Source: Taxawa tesnikishii (nom. ined.) (lineage: Eukaryota; Ascomycota; Dothideomycetes; Dothideales). Taken from it: 64,000 bases of DNA. Made by a program: the position numbers and the translations under genes. The stretch covers positions 1,488,001 through 1,552,000 of the forward strand of contig JAPDRO010000002.1 of the NCBI GenBank assembly GCA_030247885.1, in the 5' to 3' direction. Under the pieces are notes generated by a model. The model worked only from the letters and a program-made list of their open reading frames with translations, did not search any database and was not told the origin of the DNA. Shown here one piece after another: positions 48,342 to 58,533 of the stretch (the stretch's first letter is position 1; every line of letters starts with the position of its first letter).

Positions 48342-49801
48342 ATGTTCGCTTCCGGGTTGATGTCGCGGTTTACCGCTGCTGTTGCTCTCCTTGCAACTCT
48401 GTCTGGCGTCGAAGCTGCTCCTCATCAGCGCAGACACAATGGCAACGGCATCCAGCCACATATTCCGAACGGCCACTGGGTTGACACATGGACCGCTATG
48501 CCTCAACTGACCGAGTACGGGAACCTACCGTCGCCTCCATTCGTGAGTTGTCTTGAAGCATGCGGGCATAAGCATTCTTACTGATCGATCCAGAACGGAA
48601 GCAATGTCACCTTCGTGGACAGCACCATCCGTCAGACACTCCACATGTCCATTGGCGCCGACCAGATCCGAATCCGCATCTCCAACGCTTTCGGCGTCTC
48701 GCCTCTTCCCATCACTGCAGCCACGGTCGCTCTGCCATTCAACGGATCTGCCGGAGTGAGCGCCATCCAGCCCAACACTCTGCAGACACTCACATTCAGC
48801 GGCAATGGGTCCATAGTCATTCCCAATGGCGCCTTGGCCGTGTCTGATCCTATCAACTTCACCATCAAGCCACAGTCCATGCTTGCTGTGACCATCTACC
48901 TTGCTGACGGACAAACTACCAACTACATCACGTCTCACCCAGGTAGCCGCACGACCACCTGGTACTCGATGGGCAATGAAGTGAATGCCGCAAACTTGAC
49001 TATCACGAATGCCACTATCCAGAGCTCGGCACACTGGTTCTTCCTCAGTGCTGTCGAGGCTTGGAGGAGCCGCAGGCCAGCGCCTTCGGTATCCTCGGAG
49101 ATAGCATCACTGATGGTCGCGGCAGCGACACCAACGGCAACAACCGGTATGTGCTTGCAGTCCATTAATTTTCCCCGTGTGGCATCTAACGTGTTCTCAG
49201 CTGGCCCGACCTGGTTCTTGCCAAGATGCAACAGAACCCCGCTACCCGCAACATCGGTGTCTTCAACCAGGCCGCTGGTGGCAACCGCATCCTTGCAGAC
49301 GGTCTTGGACCTAACACCCTCAGCCGCGTTGACCGCGATATCCTCGCTCAGTCTGGAGTCAAATATGCCATGATTTTCGAGGGCGTCAACGACATCGGTT
49401 CTGAGCCCACAGACCCAATCTCTCAGCAAATCATCGGCGACCGACTGATCCAGGCCTTCAAGCAAATCATCACTCGCATCCACGCGCACGGCATCCCCAT
49501 GTTTGGCGCCACCATCACACCTTTCGGCTCGCCTAACAGCACACTGCAGCCCTACAGCAACCCTGAGCGCGAGAAGACGAGGCTTAGAGTGAACGACTGG
49601 ATTCGTAACAGCGGCGCATTTGACTACGTGATCGACTTCGATGCCATCCTGCGTGATCCGAACAACCACACCCAACTCAACCCGGCATACAATTCTGGTG
49701 ATTACCTGCACCCCAATGTGTCAGGCTATCAGGCCATCGCCAATGCGTTTCCGTTGGGCATTTTTGCACGCTTCACGAACGGCGTGAGTGGTTTCGAATA
49801 G
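48342..49801 (+). CDS. secreted SGNH/GDSL hydrolase (esterase)
   Basis: Three exons, 48342-48542, 48594-49146 and 49201-49801, 451 aa. Signal peptide ALLATLSGVEAAPH, then an N-terminal domain starting HWVDTWTAMPQ, typical of SGNH hydrolases with an N-terminal beta domain. Block I LGDSITDGRGS supplies the nucleophile Ser; QAAGGNRIL gives the oxyanion Gly; EGVNDIG supplies the GxND Asn; DYLHPNVSGY supplies Asp and His. An extracellular esterase/lipase on plant wall or lipid esters is likely. One base is missing near 49063-49064 (GG in TTGGAGG); adding it restores EAWEEPQASAFGILGDSIT and total 1,356 nt. Confidence 0.9.
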
Positions 49802-50525
49802 AGGGTTCGCCCGATGAGGAGATGCGTGTTTCCAAAAATAGTTCAACAAACATGTGACTGCTGGTCATCAAAATACAAAACAGTTTACTCGCCCGTCCTC
49901 TCTTGGTTGGCTTGGCGGAAATTCTTCAAGGACCCTTGCTGCTCAAAATATGGTAGACGACGGCTGTGCCTGGAGCTTGTCTTCAAGTGAGGGAAGGCTC
50001 GCAGCTTGATGGTTTATCCGTCCCTGAACCGCACACGGCTCGTCCCTTCCGCAATAAAGTCAAACCTAACGACCCTGCATTGAGTCGCGTGTCGAACTAC
50101 CTGCTTGGTGATTACTTCTTCGAGCTGTCACGCGTGGTGGCCGTCCCCTACCTTTATCACTTGCTCAGCGGACGTCATGGCGCACGATTCCGTACATAAG
50201 GCTGCTCTGTCGTTAGTCAAGGGTTGCCCATGCCCACTGAATATTCGGTCCACACAGTGAGCTCAACCAATAGACTGCTCCACTGGAGAACGCCAGGATG
50301 GAAAAGGAGCATTGTCACTCTCACCATATAAACGACAAGGTGGTTTCCTGCTTTTTGTCCAGTCGGTCAGTTCCTGGTGTATCTCATCTTGGGAATCGTT
50401 CTCCAACGACTGATTAATTCATCCTACAATCAGTCCCATGCGATCTTCGCCCCTCTTTCGTTTCTCCCGTCTTTTCACTTCATCCTCCGTTTCAGAACGA
50501 CTCAAAACAATCATCAACCCCCATA
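49802..50525. other. intergenic, 0.7 kb
   Basis: Contains the downstream end of the SGNH gene and the promoter of the next gene; TATA-like ATATAAAC around 50326-50333. Confidence 0.5.
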
Positions 50526-51483
50526 ATGCGTCCTCGAACCTGCAACTTCGACGCTCTCCTTGCCGCGTCCTCCGCTTTCGTCTCGACTGCCGTCGCACAC
50601 AACATCTACGATGGCGATGACCACGACAGTGCAGTACTAGCCTACCAATCCACTGGCGCTGCGCTCTATGAGGGACAATGTGGTATCTTCTTCAACAACA
50701 CGACACCAGTACCCATGTTCTTATCCGGCGACTGGGCCGCCGAAGACTACGATGAGTACGGCGATCAACTCGCGTCTTTAGAATTCCACCTCGAGCCCAG
50801 CGGCACGTTGTGGGTGCCCACTTACGAGGGCACCAGCCCGAAAATCTTCGTCAGCTTCACCAACAACTCGGTCGCCTTGGGAGCGAAGCGTAACTCCGAC
50901 ACGGTGGTGGAAGCGACCTTCAACTCTGCGAACGACCATCTGTACTTCGACGTCGACATCGAGAAGGGGTTCAGCGTTCCGGTGTGGTGTCGTGCGCTGG
51001 GGCCCCAGAATGCGGAGGGCTCCGGGTGCGTGAACGATGTGCTGGGTGACTGTCCGGAGCAGTACAGGCACTATGACGAGGTGGATGGAGTACAAGTCGT
51101 GGATCAGTGTACAGCGGATCAGAATGACCCGGAGAGTGTGGCCAGGTTCAGAAATCACTGTCCGCATACCTATGTCTTTTGGGATGATCAAGGAACGAGA
51201 GTGTCAACGGTGTCGAACGGTAGGTTCTTTGCGGTTTGTCTTTCCCTTGTCCAATTGCTTTCTGCTCCCATTGCGTCCTTCCACTAAAGTGCTTGATACA
51301 GTCCTGGACTGCATAATCCTCGACCCCATCAATCCGGCACCCGTTGACATCTGGGTAGTGGAAGTCGATGGCGACATGGTGCACGTTTTGGGCCCCGACG
51401 TTCCCTACGACCCTTCCACTGCAATCGGACACGACGGAAAAGGCAATCACGTTCATGAAGACGGTGGCGTCGGTCAGGGATAG
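50526..51483 (+). CDS. secreted thaumatin-like protein, 291 aa
   Basis: Two exons, 50526-51219 and 51302-51483, intact. Signal peptide MRPRTCNFDALLAASSAFVSTAVA-like with cleavage before HNIYD. The body resembles fungal thaumatin-like proteins: QCGIFFNNTTPVPMFL, many aromatic beta strands, CPEQYRHYDE and CPHTYVFWDDQ with spaced Cys. It differs from canonical members in the C-terminal 60 residues (ILDPINPAPVDIWVVEVDG; HDGKGNHVHEDGG), which are acidic with His. An extracellular carbohydrate or wall-associated role is inferred. I am moderately sure of the family. Confidence 0.6.
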
Positions 51484-52099
51484 CCGCACACCTTACCATC
51501 GTACCAGGTCAATGCCTCACGCTCTGATGAAGCGAGGATGATAGGAATCAGGCTGATGAAGGGCACTGCGGATCTTGTGATTGGATGGATGTGATCCGAT
51601 AAGGGAAATAAGAAAAGGGGGTATTACGAGGGCATGGAAGATTTAGGGTTGAAGCCGTTGTGCGTCAAAGGGACCACAAACGAGCACATTTCCTCTTTGT
51701 CTCATAGTCCGCAATTTCGCATTCAAAACGATCAGGCGTTACGGAAGGGATGGAATAGACACATAGACATCAAAAGTTATGATCTTTTTCTTTCTTTTTC
51801 CCCGGATAATTTTTCCTCAGGGAGTGTGTCGAAATGAGCAAGTGCCTCTGTGCGAGCCAGCAGGGATGCTAGCATGCCTGGATACCGGGCTTTCATATTT
51901 CCGCAGCCCTCCACACTACGGATGAACACCTGGTTGAAGCGATTGGCTCTTGAAAATATTGTTTTCATCCATGGGCTACGTGCTTTCACGAGGAATACCG
52001 CAGAAATCTGCGTCCTCCAGGAAACGCAGTCATTACCACATTAAGCCTCCTTAACTTGTTCCACCACACCATCCCCACGGTACCGCCGGTTACCCGCAC
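51484..52099. other. convergent intergenic
   Basis: 616 bp between convergent genes, AT-rich relative to flanks, no supported feature. Confidence 0.5.
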
Positions 52100-54578
52100 C
52101 TAAGAGACCATAACAAATTGGCCCACGCTTGGCACACCGTCTACGACGATGTACACCACATACGGTCCGGGTGGCGCCAGGTTGCTGCTCGGAGGCATCG
52201 TAACCTGCAACTCCTGCGTCTCGCTGTCAGAAACCCAGCCGCTGGTATCGAGAAACGCCATCCGATGACCCATATGCAGCGAGTGGGTGACGAAACCGCC
52301 GTGATACAGCGTCACCTTCGCACTCTGCGCGCCTGCGGGAGCTGCAAAGGTGACGTTGAAGCTCTGTCCGTTGGCTTGTAGAACGGTGGTTGACAATAAG
52401 ACATTAGTGGGTCGTCTCGTCGCATTGTCGCCGGAGAGGTACGGTGGAATGTACCGCTCGACGCGGAACTCGGTCACGTAAGGATTTTGCGCATTAGGTA
52501 CCAGGACGGGCTGCTCGACGGGATTGGAGCCCGCAATCAGCAGGGTGCCGTCCAGCAGGAGTAGCGCGACGGAGTGGTAGAGACGCGGGATCTGAGAGCT
52601 TGCACCCGTGCTCCAACGCTTTCCGAGCGGTGCGGACGGGTCGTAGATGAGCGCTTCGAGGGTCGGAGAGGTGGCGAGCCCGAAACCCTGCGCGCCTTTG
52701 TTCGCGCCATTAACCCAGATCACGGTGCCGTCGGGCAAGAGGGTGCCTTCGACCATACCACGTCCTCCCGGCATGCTATCCATTTCCCAAGCTGGAGCCG
52801 AGGCAAGGGGTTGGATGCGGCCGCATGAGGGATCCGTGGGCGAGGTGATGTCTTGGTAGGCGCCACCACCGCAGATTATGACATCTGGGTCCCAGTTCAT
52901 GGTGGAGGAGAGCGGGAGGAGGACGGAGCCACCTGTGTTGGGGTAAGTACGGTAATCCCCTGGGAGGTCTGCGAAAGTTCTGATCGTGCTGTTCGTGCCG
53001 ACGTCAAAAAGCTCTGAAGACTTGGAGACAAAGACGAAAAGACTGCCGTCACGCAGAAGGTGTAGGAACGGGTACATGTAATATGGTTGGTTCTTGACCA
53101 GGATCTCCATCGGTATGGACTCGCCAGAAGAGACGGCATCGCGGTTCAAGATCTCATATGTAGGGTTGTTGTTCGCGAGCACCGTTGGATCCAATCCATT
53201 TAGCGATCCAGAGGCGACGAAGAGGGACCCATCACCCATGATCTGAACGCTGGGATACCACCGCTTGGAGGACAGTTGGTTGCCAGGCTCCACCCAACTC
53301 TGGCCGTCCAGACTGGGGTCACTCGCAGACCTTGTGAGGTATCGGATACCAGCGAAACCATCACCAACAGTTGGATCGATAAACAAGAGTGGGCCATTGC
53401 CACCTACGGAGATGAACGTGCCATTCGCCAAGAAACTACCGCCGGCACAGAAGGCGTTCGTCTTGTATGCAAGACCTTTGGTATCCATTGGGTTCGCTGG
53501 GTCGAACTCCGAAGAGTAAGCAAATTGGCCGTTAGGAAGACGTATCTGCGTGTAGTTCTCCACCTTATCGAGAAACACAACCTTGCCGTTCGGCAAAAGG
53601 CCTGCATGCATAGCTGGCACACCACTCTGGCCAATGATGTCGAAGATGCCCGGATTACTGGCCACTGGTGCTGGGCTAGGCCCCGGTGCAGGTATAACAG
53701 CTCCTTTAAGGCAAGGGCCGCTTTGGCAACCATCTCCGCAGTGTGCGGTGGTGTTTCCACAGTATCCGTAGAGCGAACAACAACCGCCTCGGGACCAGCC
53801 ACCGCACAGCGTGTTGTCATGATTCGCACCACATGTGCCGTCTGTAGTGACTGAGCCAGTGGGTAAAGTACCGCTCGTTGAATCTCCGGCGGGAGCAATG
53901 ACCGGTTCCTGTGTATTAGGCGAGGATGGTGGATCGATGAGGCTGGTGGCGCGGAAGAAGGGGCGCGGTGGAGGATGTTTGAGGCGCAGCGCCGACTATA
54001 GCATCAGTGCAGCCGGATTGGCAGCTATTGGAAGCGAGGCAATGGCCCGGCGTCGAGCCACAGTAACTGAGTTGAGTTAGCATCATTCGCCAGCATCAGT
54101 CGACTGTCGAGCCATTGATTTCTCAACTGTTGATTTCGACAGCTCATTACTCTTACAGCGAATCCGCCGGAGCATTCCCATCGATGAAGCGCCTTCAAAG
54201 ATCTTGTACACTTACCCATACTGACTGCAACAACCGCCATATTCTCCCGCTGGATCGCAAGTAGCGCCTCCAAACTGAGCTCCGCACCTCCCATCATCGC
54301 GGAACTCTCCAGCTGAGACCAGGCGGCGGAACGAAACGGGGTAAAGATTCAGGCCAGACGCAGCGCAGCTGATATGATCAGTGATCGAAGACTGTGAAAC
54401 GTGTAGGTGTGGTGGACGCTTACGTGTCGTTGGCAAGACAGATCTGGCCGCGGAGACAGCCAGTGTAGCTGAGTGCTGTGTGATGGCAGGTAGGCTGGAC
54501 CCGGTTGAAGATGATGTTGGCAGAGGAACGAGCGGCGCCCACGGCGGACAGAAGGAGCGTGGCCTTCATTGTAGGCAT
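52100..54578 (-). CDS. glyoxal oxidase (AA5_1 copper radical oxidase) with two chitin-binding CBM18 modules
   Basis: Three exons: 54578-54424, 54368-54216, 54066-52100. Signal peptide (MPTMKATLLLSAVGAARSS), Cys-rich CBM18 no. 1 (RCGAQFGGATCDPAGEYGGC, then YCGSTPGHCLAS) split by the second intron, a Ser/Pro linker, CBM18 no. 2 (TCGANHDNTLCGGW, CCSLYGYCGNTTAHCGDGC), then a seven-bladed oxidase. Residues matching the galactose-oxidase site: Cys in NAFCAGGSF and Tyr in KRWYPS (the cross-linked pair), Tyr-His in RLYHSVALL, His in THSLHMGHR. It oxidises small aldehydes and yields H2O2 outside the cell, here tethered to chitin. In the linker one frame slip (G4 53960-53963 area) separates the modules; total then is a multiple of three. 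Confidence 0.92.
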
Positions 54579-56129
54579 GCCAGTGCGTTGCTGGTGTCTG
54601 GGTCACTGTCGTGCTGCAGGCTCGTAGGGCCCAGGTTGTTGTTGTTGTTGTCGAAGGGTATCAAGGAACGACTTGAAAGCCGGAGTGGCCGATGGTTTGG
54701 TTAGGATCTTCTCGACAATTCGACGCAGGATGACTCGAGAAGGCAGCCGTGTAGCCGAGGCAGGTGGTAAAGAGCGGCTCAACAGGTTAATGTTCAAATA
54801 GGGAAGCTGTGATGGGTGGGATGTTATGTAGGAAACGATGACAATAGCCAGCACGAGCGGGAAACAAACAGGAAACAGCTGGAAGATTGCAACAACCCGA
54901 GATGTGGTTTGCTCTAGGCATCATCTCAGCCCTCAGTGCCATGCACATGATTGACTGGTCCATCTTCACCATTGCTTCACTCAACCCCGGCGTAGCCCTT
55001 TCGGTAGTCAGATCAGTGGCGCCATGCCACATCACAAGCAAGCCGTCTGAGCGCTTTGTTTTGGCGTACAGAAAGTGGAATGGCGACGAACTTTCTCTTA
55101 CGCAGGCATAGAAGACAAGCGTCTGACAAGCTCGATGACAGACATGTTGCAAACACCGGCGTACAAACTCCACCACATCCTACCGTATGTTGCAGGGGAG
55201 GTGGTACTTGGCCCACCCGTACGCACGCATCTCGTAGAGAGTGCAACAACACCCGAAGGGCGATGGCGGCAGGCAGCGCATCATCGAACCCGGTACTCCA
55301 CGTTACAACCGGTACCCTTCGTTCTCTCGTACATGGTTCCCTCCGTGACGAGATCAATACAACGAGATTCGCTCTGGGGTTTCATGACGCGTTTCGGAAG
55401 AAAGCGCCAAGGTTGGTCATGTGACAGCGTGTCTTGGTGGCGTTGTGAACTTTACCTCCACCCATCTTCCGTATAAGCCTCATCACGCCGTACATATCCA
55501 ACACCTCTTAAAAATTGTACAAGACGTGCCTTCTCCTGTCAACAACATCAATGTTTTCAATAAATACATATCGTTTAAGTCGAGTTTGAGAAGTTTGCTG
55601 TCGGTCGTTGGTCACTAGCCCATCTAGAACCGCGGAAGTTTCTGGCAGAAAGGCACTGGCTTGTTCGATTCGGATCTCTAGTGCCTCCAGAAGGATTCAG
55701 CGTTCACAGAATCTCTCGCCTCCACGAAAGCTTCTTCCAATTTCATTTTGCAAGCACTATCAATCCGGTGTGTCTAGATAGGAAACCCAATTATTAACGC
55801 AGCACGTATCGTGGAGGCGCGCAGAGACGCCGTGTGTTCCGCTATTGAGCTTGGGCAATTCGATAGAACGATTACCGAGACGAAGATGACGTTTAGAAGG
55901 GAACCACTCGTCTACCGACGAAGACAGACCCAAATAGATTATGCTCAAAACCAGTAGGAGATGAATCCCTAACAATAATGCAGCGCAACAAGCAAATTCT
56001 CGCCGATCTCGCTTCAAGCGTCGAGTGGTCGCCGGAGGAGACGAACATCCTCTAGGAAGAAGTGATCAAATTCGCGGCACGGGATTTCGCATACGCACAT
56101 TCATTCGTCAGACACAAGTACATCGACCT
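54579..56129. other. intergenic, 1.55 kb
   Basis: No supported gene. The 5' half holds the glyoxal oxidase promoter. Confidence 0.5.
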
Positions 56130-57393
56130 TCAGGACCAGGAGAACCCCAAGATTTCTGGCGAGCCTCTTACGATCGACTGTGTACCCTGGAGCTTCCATC
56201 GACGGTCAAGCTCTGCGACACCCTTGGCGGCAGCGAAAATAGAGTCATCTGTAAAACTTCCGCCGTTCGCCCCGCTTCTGTGCCTTCCTCGAGGTCCAGT
56301 TGTAGACTCTTTTCAAGGTTCGACAGAAACGCCGGCTCGAAGACAGATTTTCCGAGCAAGAGGCACTCGGCTACTGTTAGGTTCCGCCATGGCCAGTTCT
56401 GAGGTACGCGGATAGCGTCTGTGATGTTGTTCCAACACTCTCTTTCCTTTTGGTCCGAGTTGAAGTGCGATTGGGGCATTGACATAAATGACTTTGCGCC
56501 GAGTGAGAAGTCGATTTGGTTGGGGTAATTGTAGCCCGTACATGAGAGCACCGGCAAAACCCGGCAATGCGCTGATAATAGATTCTCTTGTCCACGAAAT
56601 GGCTCGAACACGCGTTTCTGGCATGTGGCCTATCTCGTCGTTACACCGCTGTTCTGGCACAATGTGCGAGCAGAGTCCAAAGCCGTATCCAGCGAATGCC
56701 GCTGATGGCTGCGAGTGAGGTTGGCCCCAGCTGGAAATCTTGAGATGAGGCGACCTTCCGAGATAGGAAAATGCGTCGAAAACGTCCTCTTGGTAAAGCG
56801 CTGGAAAGCGCGGTCCGAAAGTCACGGCGCCGGTTATGTTGTGGCCTAGTTGGTCTTGTACAAGATCGATCAGCGATTTCAGCATCGTTGCCAGTGCTGC
56901 CACGTCGTTGGGAGCGGGCAACCCGAGCTTCATGCGTAGTCCGCGCAGCATTTGTCTCAGCCAGTCTTTAGCATACTGCTCGAAATTGTGATACGGCGGG
57001 CTAGTACAAAGGTCACCAGCGCTGCTCCATGTGACATCCAATCAATCCTAAGGCTTACTGAAGATGCTCAGAAGATTTCTCCGAAATTCTCTCCATCCAC
57101 GAACAGTACGCCTCATTCCCGTCAACTCTTCCTACCGCCTCGGTGATCCCTCTAACACGACTGACGGTGACCGTTCTGTTCACCACTCAGCATTTTGGAA
57201 ACAACAGACAAGAGTGCAGAGGAGCCTACGCATATGGGGGACCGAGATCGACCCCGACGCCAATTATCTCTTCTTCAGATATGCGTTGGAACTCCGAAAA
57301 CACAGCAACATACGGAACGACATAGTGGACATGCCATGAGACCATCAGCAACAAGGCAAAGAGGACTATGAAGCCGATCTTCATGCGTGGCAT
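56130..57393 (-). CDS. membrane-anchored Hsp70/actin-fold ATPase-like protein
   Basis: Three exons on the minus strand, roughly 57393-57239, 57183-57062 and 57001-56130. An N-terminal hydrophobic anchor (IGFIVLFALLLMVSWHV) leads into IIGVGVDLGPPYATVTVSR, which resembles the Hsp70 phosphate-1 loop (DLGTTYS) with PP in place of TT, and DGNEAYCSW, like the following Hsp70 strand. Later come LIDLVQDQLGHNITGAVTFG, FAGYGFGLCSHIVPEQRC and AECLLLGKSVFEPAFL, the adenosine-loop position. I recall an uncharacterised ascomycete family of this shape. Two single-base slips (C3 56534-56536, one extra; C4 56270-56273, one short) break the frame; ends are approximate. Altered catalytic residues suggest a pseudo-ATPase. 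Confidence 0.6.
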
Positions 57394-57556
57394 GGCGGGA
57401 GAGAGAACTGTCGTTGGCGTTCGGCGCACATGTGGGCGGGCGGTCGGTACAGTCACACGAGTCATCAGTTCTCTTCTTTTGCTGTCTCTGTATGTCTGTC
57501 TGTTTTAAGCATAACTTGAAAGTCGAGTTGTTTGGGTCGAATCAATCCTTCGTCTG

Positions 57557-58533
57557 TCATTCTCGATTGTCACACTCGATTGTCAGTAGTATGTATAGAC
57601 ATGTCTTGAAACTCCCTATGACGAAGCAGAGCTGGCGCGATGCAGTGGCCATGAGCGTAATGCAGCAGAAGGTGGCCTTGATGATTACAAGCGCTGTCAT
57701 TGCGTTTGTGGCTGCGAGCAAGCTGGTCGAGTTGTTAAACAATTGTATGAATGCGTAATTGGTGGGCGTTGCAAGGATTGTTCCGACATCGCCGACGCAG
57801 AAGCAGAAGGTAATGACCATGATCACACCGGGCGTACTATTGGAGGGCAGGATGGCGGCAAGTATGCCCACCGTGCATGGAGTACCGTTGCTCCCTCAGC
57901 CGCCGTCCACGAATTGAGTGAACACATCATGAGCGTCGTGAGCGGCGACAGCATCCACAAAGGGACAAAAGTGCAGAGTAAACTGGCAGTATGCGGGATC
58001 AACATCATGCCTTCGATGAGAGGAAAGTGACGAGCCAGTACGGTGTTGAAGAAACCGGCGAAGATGACGAGCGCGACGAGGAGGGTTCCGTGCCACTTCT
58101 CGAAGATGTACTCAGGGTAGTTCAAGGCGAGCAAGGCTTGAGTTTGCGTAGCGGTCAGGTACGCGGTAGATGCGATGCCAACATGCCAACCGAGCACGCT
58201 CAGCCATTCAACCGTGCAACCCAAGATCTGTTGGCATTTTTCTGGTGCAAACTCGGAAATCCAGTTGTACTAGCCGCCTGCCGTTGGTGCCATAGAGCCC
58301 ATCTCATCCATTGAGGCGTAGAGGTACATGGACCCGATCCTGGCTAGAATGTACATAAAGCTAAAGCCGGCAAATCCGCCATCCGACTGTCCAATGCTAG
58401 TCATATTACTAACATTCAGTGCAACTCGTGATCGAGTAGTGCTGACTAGGCCTCGAGCCGACATGCGGTTCATATTACAACTGTCATTAGTCCCTGTGTG
58501 ATGCGAGAACCAGGATATACAAGAGTGTTGCAT
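57557..58533 (-). pseudogene. decayed amino-acid/choline permease (APC superfamily)
   Basis: In order on the minus strand: YASMDEMGSMAPTAGG, then a TAG where the family has CAG (GGQYHW), then YNWISEFAPEKCQQILG, TVEWLSVLGWHVGIASTAYL, LNYPEYIFEKWHGTLLVALV, NTVLARHFPLIEGMMLIP and PLWMLSPL; a stop, then VITFCFCVGDVGTILATPTN and a MATASRQL-like helix end. About 50 residues of the middle of the transporter (the loop with the ADSAxHMSEE motif) are missing and the N- and C-termini are absent. These are permeases of amino acids, GABA or choline. A CAG-to-TAG change is what RIP or plain drift would give. Confidence 0.75.

Noticed and set aside
48590-49711. Long minus-strand frames opposite the SGNH hydrolase
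   Set aside because: Shadow of the plus-strand gene, whose exons carry GDS, GND-like and DxxH motifs.
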